A stretch of 22,840 nucleotides of DNA from a virus: positions 1 through 22,840 of the IMG/VR virus record IMGVR_UViG_3300028025_001494; one strand, written 5' to 3'. A model generated the notes under the pieces. It saw only the letters and a program-made list of their open reading frames with translations. It was not told where the DNA came from and did not search any database. Positions 20,133-22,840 of the stretch are shown here, one piece after another (position 1 is the first letter of the stretch; each line of letters starts with the position of its first letter). Made by a program: the position numbers and the translations under genes.

Positions 20133-20832
20133 AGTAAAGATGAACCTCATGCTGATAGTCTAGAATTGTTTCTGTATATCCAATTTCTTTAATCCATTGT
20201 CTTAAGTTATATAGTGATTCATCCCATTGTTGCAGCATAAATTCTGGATGACCAGATAACCAAATCTTAGGTTTGTATTCTCTTAGCACCTTCTCAGCAC
20301 CACCAAGCACACGCCACTCACTACCTTCTACATCTAAAGAGATAGCCGTAGGAGCCTGAATCCCATGATCATATACACAAGAATCTATAGTAATCTGTCC
20401 ATATGTATCTCCTTCAAGGTATAGTTCTTTAAATCCATGGGCTGCTTCAATTACATTATTAACTTCTGGTGGCCATTCGTTGTAATAAATTCTTGCAAGA
20501 TCATTTATCTTATCAGATGCAAAGCCAGGGATACATACCATAGGAAGTTCTAGATTATTTGCAGTCCAAGTTGCAGGAAAGTGTGACCAAACTTTAGGAT
20601 TTGGTTCAAACAAAACTACTTCTGCACCCCACATTTGACACAGTGCTGGGAACTCTCCCTCTTCTGCACCAACATAATATACGGTGTCACCTTTGCCAAT
20701 ACGTTCTGACATATGTTTTAGTCTTGGCTTTTCCCAACCGCTTGGAAGATACCATTCTGCTCTATCTGCACGATGCTTTGGTAGCACTATTTCAAACTCT
20801 CCATTTAATACTGCTCTAACCATTTCTGTCAT
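20119..20832 (-). CDS. FkbM-family methyltransferase
   Basis: About 237 residues. The S-adenosylmethionine fold is marked by GDTVYYVGAEEGEFPALCQMWGAEVVLFEPNP (glycine loop and acidic strand end). A later ISLDVEGSEWRVLGGAEKVL motif is diagnostic of the FkbM family, followed by KIWLSGHPE. FkbM enzymes methylate hydroxyls of sugars or polyketides. Beside glycosyltransferases and an epimerase, O-methylation of a sugar is likely. ATG 20832 gives an ATGA overlap with the epimerase stop. An upstream ATG at 20844 is also possible (four more residues). Confidence 0.87.
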   Translation of the reverse strand: MTEMVRAVLNGEFEIVLPKHRADRAEWYLPSGWEKPRLKHMSERIGKGDTVYYVGAEEGEFPALCQMWGAEVVLFEPNPKVWSHFPATWTANNLELPMVCIPGFASDKINDLARIYYNEWPPEVNNVIEAAHGFKELYLEGDTYGQITIDSCVYDHGIQAPTAISLDVEGSEWRVLGGAEKVLREYKPKIWLSGHPEFMLQQWDESLYNLRQWIKEIGYTETILDYQHEVHLYYEQA

Positions 20833-21713
20833 TTTTGAATCCATTCCATTAGAGATACCTTTGGCATCCAGCCAGTTAAATCTTTAAACTTTTGATTTGA
20901 AGCAAGTGTTTCTTGCACTTCTCCAACTCTTGGCGGGATAAACTTAATATCATTTGAAATGCTATTAGCAAGATCTAAGATAGAATAGTTACTACCAAAT
21001 CCAATGTTATATACTTCTCCAAAACCAGAAGTTAATTCAGAGGCAATTATATTTGCATCAATAACATCTGATATGTGGGTAAAGTCTCTTCTTTGTGAGC
21101 CATCTCCAACTACTGTTAAAGGCTTTCCTTCTCCGTGCTGCTTCATAAATAGACCAATTACTGGTGCGTACTGACCTTTAAGTGGCTGCCTGTTACCATA
21201 TACATTAAAGTATCTAAGAGATACAGTCTCCAAACCATATAGGTTGTAATAAACTCTTGCCAAGTTTTCTCCAAAAACCTTTGCTGTTGAGTATGGTGTT
21301 AGTGGATCAGATGGCTGTGTTTCTATATTGGGTATAGATGACTTCTTTCCATAGGCAGAGGAAGTGCTTGAGTATATAAATCTTTTTACATTATTTACCC
21401 TAGAAAGTTCAAGAATATTTGCAGTACCTACTGCATTTGATTCAATAGACTTTCTTGGATTGAGGATTGCTGGCTGAATTCTGGCATCTGATGCAACATG
21501 AAACACATTATCAACACCTACAAAAAGATCCTTAATGTCTTCATAGTTGCAGATATCATACTTATAATTTTGAGCCTTATCATTCCAGTAAAATGTTTCA
21601 TGACATTCAGCAGATTCGTTATCTATACAGATAACTTCATGACCTAAACTAATTAGTCTATCTACTAGGTTTGAACCAATAAATCCTGCTCCACCTGTAA
21701 CCAAAGATTTCAT
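20829..21713 (-). CDS. NAD-dependent nucleotide-sugar epimerase/dehydratase
   Basis: A 294-residue extended short-chain dehydrogenase. TGGAGFIGS (residues 6-14) binds NAD. DN at 31-32 follows the second strand, SSTSSAYG contributes the catalytic serine or threonine, and PYSTAK supplies Tyr141 and Lys145. RYFNVYGNRQ and the RRDFTHISDV motif are typical of UDP-sugar 4-epimerases (GalE/WbpP-like). It would make an activated sugar for the neighbouring transferases. It is coupled to the CgeB-like gene by TAATG. Epimerase versus dehydratase specificity cannot be settled without alignment; the YSTAK context favours epimerase. Confidence 0.9.
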   Translation of the reverse strand: MKSLVTGGAGFIGSNLVDRLISLGHEVICIDNESAECHETFYWNDKAQNYKYDICNYEDIKDLFVGVDNVFHVASDARIQPAILNPRKSIESNAVGTANILELSRVNNVKRFIYSSTSSAYGKKSSIPNIETQPSDPLTPYSTAKVFGENLARVYYNLYGLETVSLRYFNVYGNRQPLKGQYAPVIGLFMKQHGEGKPLTVVGDGSQRRDFTHISDVIDANIIASELTSGFGEVYNIGFGSNYSILDLANSISNDIKFIPPRVGEVQETLASNQKFKDLTGWMPKVSLMEWIQK

Positions 21714-22669
21714 TAGATGCCTAACTCTTTAAGTATTTCTTTCCATCTATGAACATATGTGTGATCTTTTTTAGTTCTTTCATGGCCATTTAATCTAATG
21801 CGTTCTCTATCAAGGCTATCGTCAAGATACTTGTCTACCTTAGATTTTAGATCTTCTAGGTTGCCATGCTCATAGAAAACAATTTCATTGCCATCTTCAA
21901 AGTAATCTTCAAGCCCAACAATGCGAGGGTAGATAGTGAATCCACCACGACCAGTAGACTCAAATAACCTATCGCTAGTATAGTAAGGATACTTAAAGTC
22001 AATGTTTAGACTATCTCCAACTGCAACCTTGCTCTGTGCATAAATCTTATTTAGTTCATCACCACGTACTGTACCAGTATCTCCATCTCCACCTACATGA
22101 AGGAACCTATCTCCATATGTTTTTCTTAAAAAGTCTATTAGTTCTGAGCGATACTTGTGCTCATGGTGATACCTCTTGCTTCCAACAAAGATAACATCAT
22201 ACTTAAAGTCATATGGGTTATAGGCTTCATGGATGTAGCATTCTTTGTCATAGACACCAGCAGGAATAAAGTGACCCTTTACGCTGGTGTTCTCATTAAA
22301 CCAGTCTGCCATAAGTTTATCTACAGTAAAGAAATGTCCAATTGTCTTATAGAAGTTATCTTCTTTAAGATCTTTTTGACGGTCAAGACCAAACCAAAGA
22401 TCAAGGTGATAGGTGATTGTTGGAACGCCTGCCTGCTTTAGTTGAAGCAAAACATTGTCCATCGTAATACGACCAGTTGTTTCCCAGCCGTGAGTGTGTA
22501 CCCAGATAAACAGATCTGAGTCTAAGGCCTGGTCAAGGATGACATGACTCTTTGCCTTTCTTTCCTGCAATTTTACAACGGTATGTCCAAGAGATTCAAG
22601 ACTCTTAACATGGTGATTCTCACTACTATAAGAAACCTCAAAGTTTCCTAGAAAAACAATTTTAGCCAA
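21713..22669 (-). CDS. CgeB-like glycosyltransferase
   Basis: A 318-residue GT-B protein of the CgeB type. The start AKIVFLGNFEVSYSSENHHVKSLESLGH is followed by FIWVHTHGWETT, TYHLDLWFGL and HFIPAGVY. A donor-side half has VIFVGSKRYHHEHKYRSELIDFL and YYTSDRLFESTGRGGFTIYPRIVGLEDYFEDGNEIVFYE, with the E-S-x-G-x-G block characteristic of this group. It is the first gene of the minus-strand operon. Translation starts at TTG 22669, after AAAGGGG, and an extended -10 promoter lies just upstream. Sugar specificity is unknown. Confidence 0.88.
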   Translation of the reverse strand: MAKIVFLGNFEVSYSSENHHVKSLESLGHTVVKLQERKAKSHVILDQALDSDLFIWVHTHGWETTGRITMDNVLLQLKQAGVPTITYHLDLWFGLDRQKDLKEDNFYKTIGHFFTVDKLMADWFNENTSVKGHFIPAGVYDKECYIHEAYNPYDFKYDVIFVGSKRYHHEHKYRSELIDFLRKTYGDRFLHVGGDGDTGTVRGDELNKIYAQSKVAVGDSLNIDFKYPYYTSDRLFESTGRGGFTIYPRIVGLEDYFEDGNEIVFYEHGNLEDLKSKVDKYLDDSLDRERIRLNGHERTKKDHTYVHRWKEILKELGI

Positions 22670-22695
22670 CGAATTACCCCTTTTAGTTTCATTCT

Positions 22696-22704
22696 ATTAT
22701 AGCA
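22696..22704 (-). promoter_or_regulatory. Extended -10 promoter of the glycosylation operon
   Basis: The minus strand reads TGCTATAAT, identical to the boxes of hsp20, the endolysin and the mosaic gene. The leader is about 20 bases. No -35 is clear. It begins seven bases downstream of the tRNA-Arg gene. Confidence 0.7.
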
Positions 22705-22710
22705 TCTTTG

Positions 22711-22783
22711 TGTCCCAGGCAGGATTTGAACCTGCGACCTTTACCTTAGAAGGGTACTACTCTATCCACTGAGTTACTGAGAC
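22711..22783 (-). tRNA. tRNA-Arg (TCT)
   Basis: On the minus strand, acceptor GTCTCAG pairs with CTGGGAC (one U-G). The D stem is ACTC/GAGT. Anticodon loop CTTCTAA gives TCT. The T stem GCAGG/CCTGC has loop TTCAAAT, and the discriminator is A. The base pair at the bottom of the anticodon stem is a G-A mismatch. No CCA is encoded. Confidence 0.9.
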
Positions 22784-22787
22784 TTGG

Positions 22788-22840
22788 TACGCCAGGTAGG
22801 ACTTGAACCTACGATAACCGAATTATGAGTTCGGGGCCTT
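22788..22840 (-). tRNA. tRNA with CAT anticodon, 5' part outside the window
   Basis: On the minus strand the visible part has anticodon stem CCGAA/TTCGG with loop CTCATAA (anticodon CAT), T stem GTAGG/CCTAC with TTCAAGT, 3' acceptor half CTGGCGT and discriminator A. It lacks the three G-C pairs next to the loop that mark initiator tRNA, so it is elongator Met or a tRNA-Ile read after lysidine modification. The first bases are cut by the window end. Confidence 0.85.

Overview
The window is a stretch of a tailed-phage genome whose host is most likely a low-GC actinobacterium. Phage identity rests on a small and large terminase pair, a CHAP plus peptidoglycan-binding endolysin, several holin-like membrane proteins, a free-standing HNH endonuclease, a DUF3310 protein and a tRNA cluster. 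The actinobacterial host is inferred from a WhiB-type iron-sulfur regulator (C12, C38, C41, C47 and a GVWGG motif), a DUF7455-like zinc protein and a proteasome-like Ntn hydrolase of a kind common in actinophages. Codon choice is A/T rich. A freshwater host of the Nanopelagicales type would fit, but this is inference. No integrase, CRISPR array or insertion sequence was seen.

Layout. Bases 1-3077 (+) hold small genes and the terminase pair. Bases 3121-8277 (+) hold two large proteins with Sec signal peptides, separated by a strong terminator and a promoter, then three small membrane proteins. Bases 8298-9768 (+) hold the Ntn hydrolase, a probable leaderless acidic protein and a third signal-peptide protein. 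Bases 9779-10393 (+) carry tRNA-Asn, Glu, Gly and Ser. Bases 10398-16817 (+) are a dense run: Hsp20, a long inverted repeat, HNH, endolysin, zinc ribbons, a thermonuclease-like nuclease, thioredoxin, a mosaic protein, WhiB and a holin candidate, ended by a terminator. One glycosyltransferase gene (+) then meets a six-gene minus-strand operon (22669 to 17526) of glycosyltransferases, a sugar epimerase and an FkbM methyltransferase. Two minus-strand tRNA genes (Arg and a CAT-anticodon tRNA cut by the window end) close the window.

Regulation. Most genes are packed with 1-16 base overlaps, which suggests translational coupling. An extended -10 box, TGCTATAAT, recurs upstream of hsp20, the endolysin, the mosaic protein and the minus-strand glycosylation operon. 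Several other genes have a -10 box so close to the start codon that their mRNAs should be leaderless.

The most striking signal is the hsp20 leader. It is predicted to be about 50 nt long and to consist of two hairpins. The second sequesters the Shine-Dalgarno sequence using a UCGCU element and a G-G mismatch, the hallmarks of ROSE-type RNA thermometers. If correct, this phage carries a heat-gated chaperone gene. Also notable are three phage-encoded Sec-secreted proteins, a perfect 11-bp inverted repeat bounding a possible structured RNA, and a probable ATT start codon.
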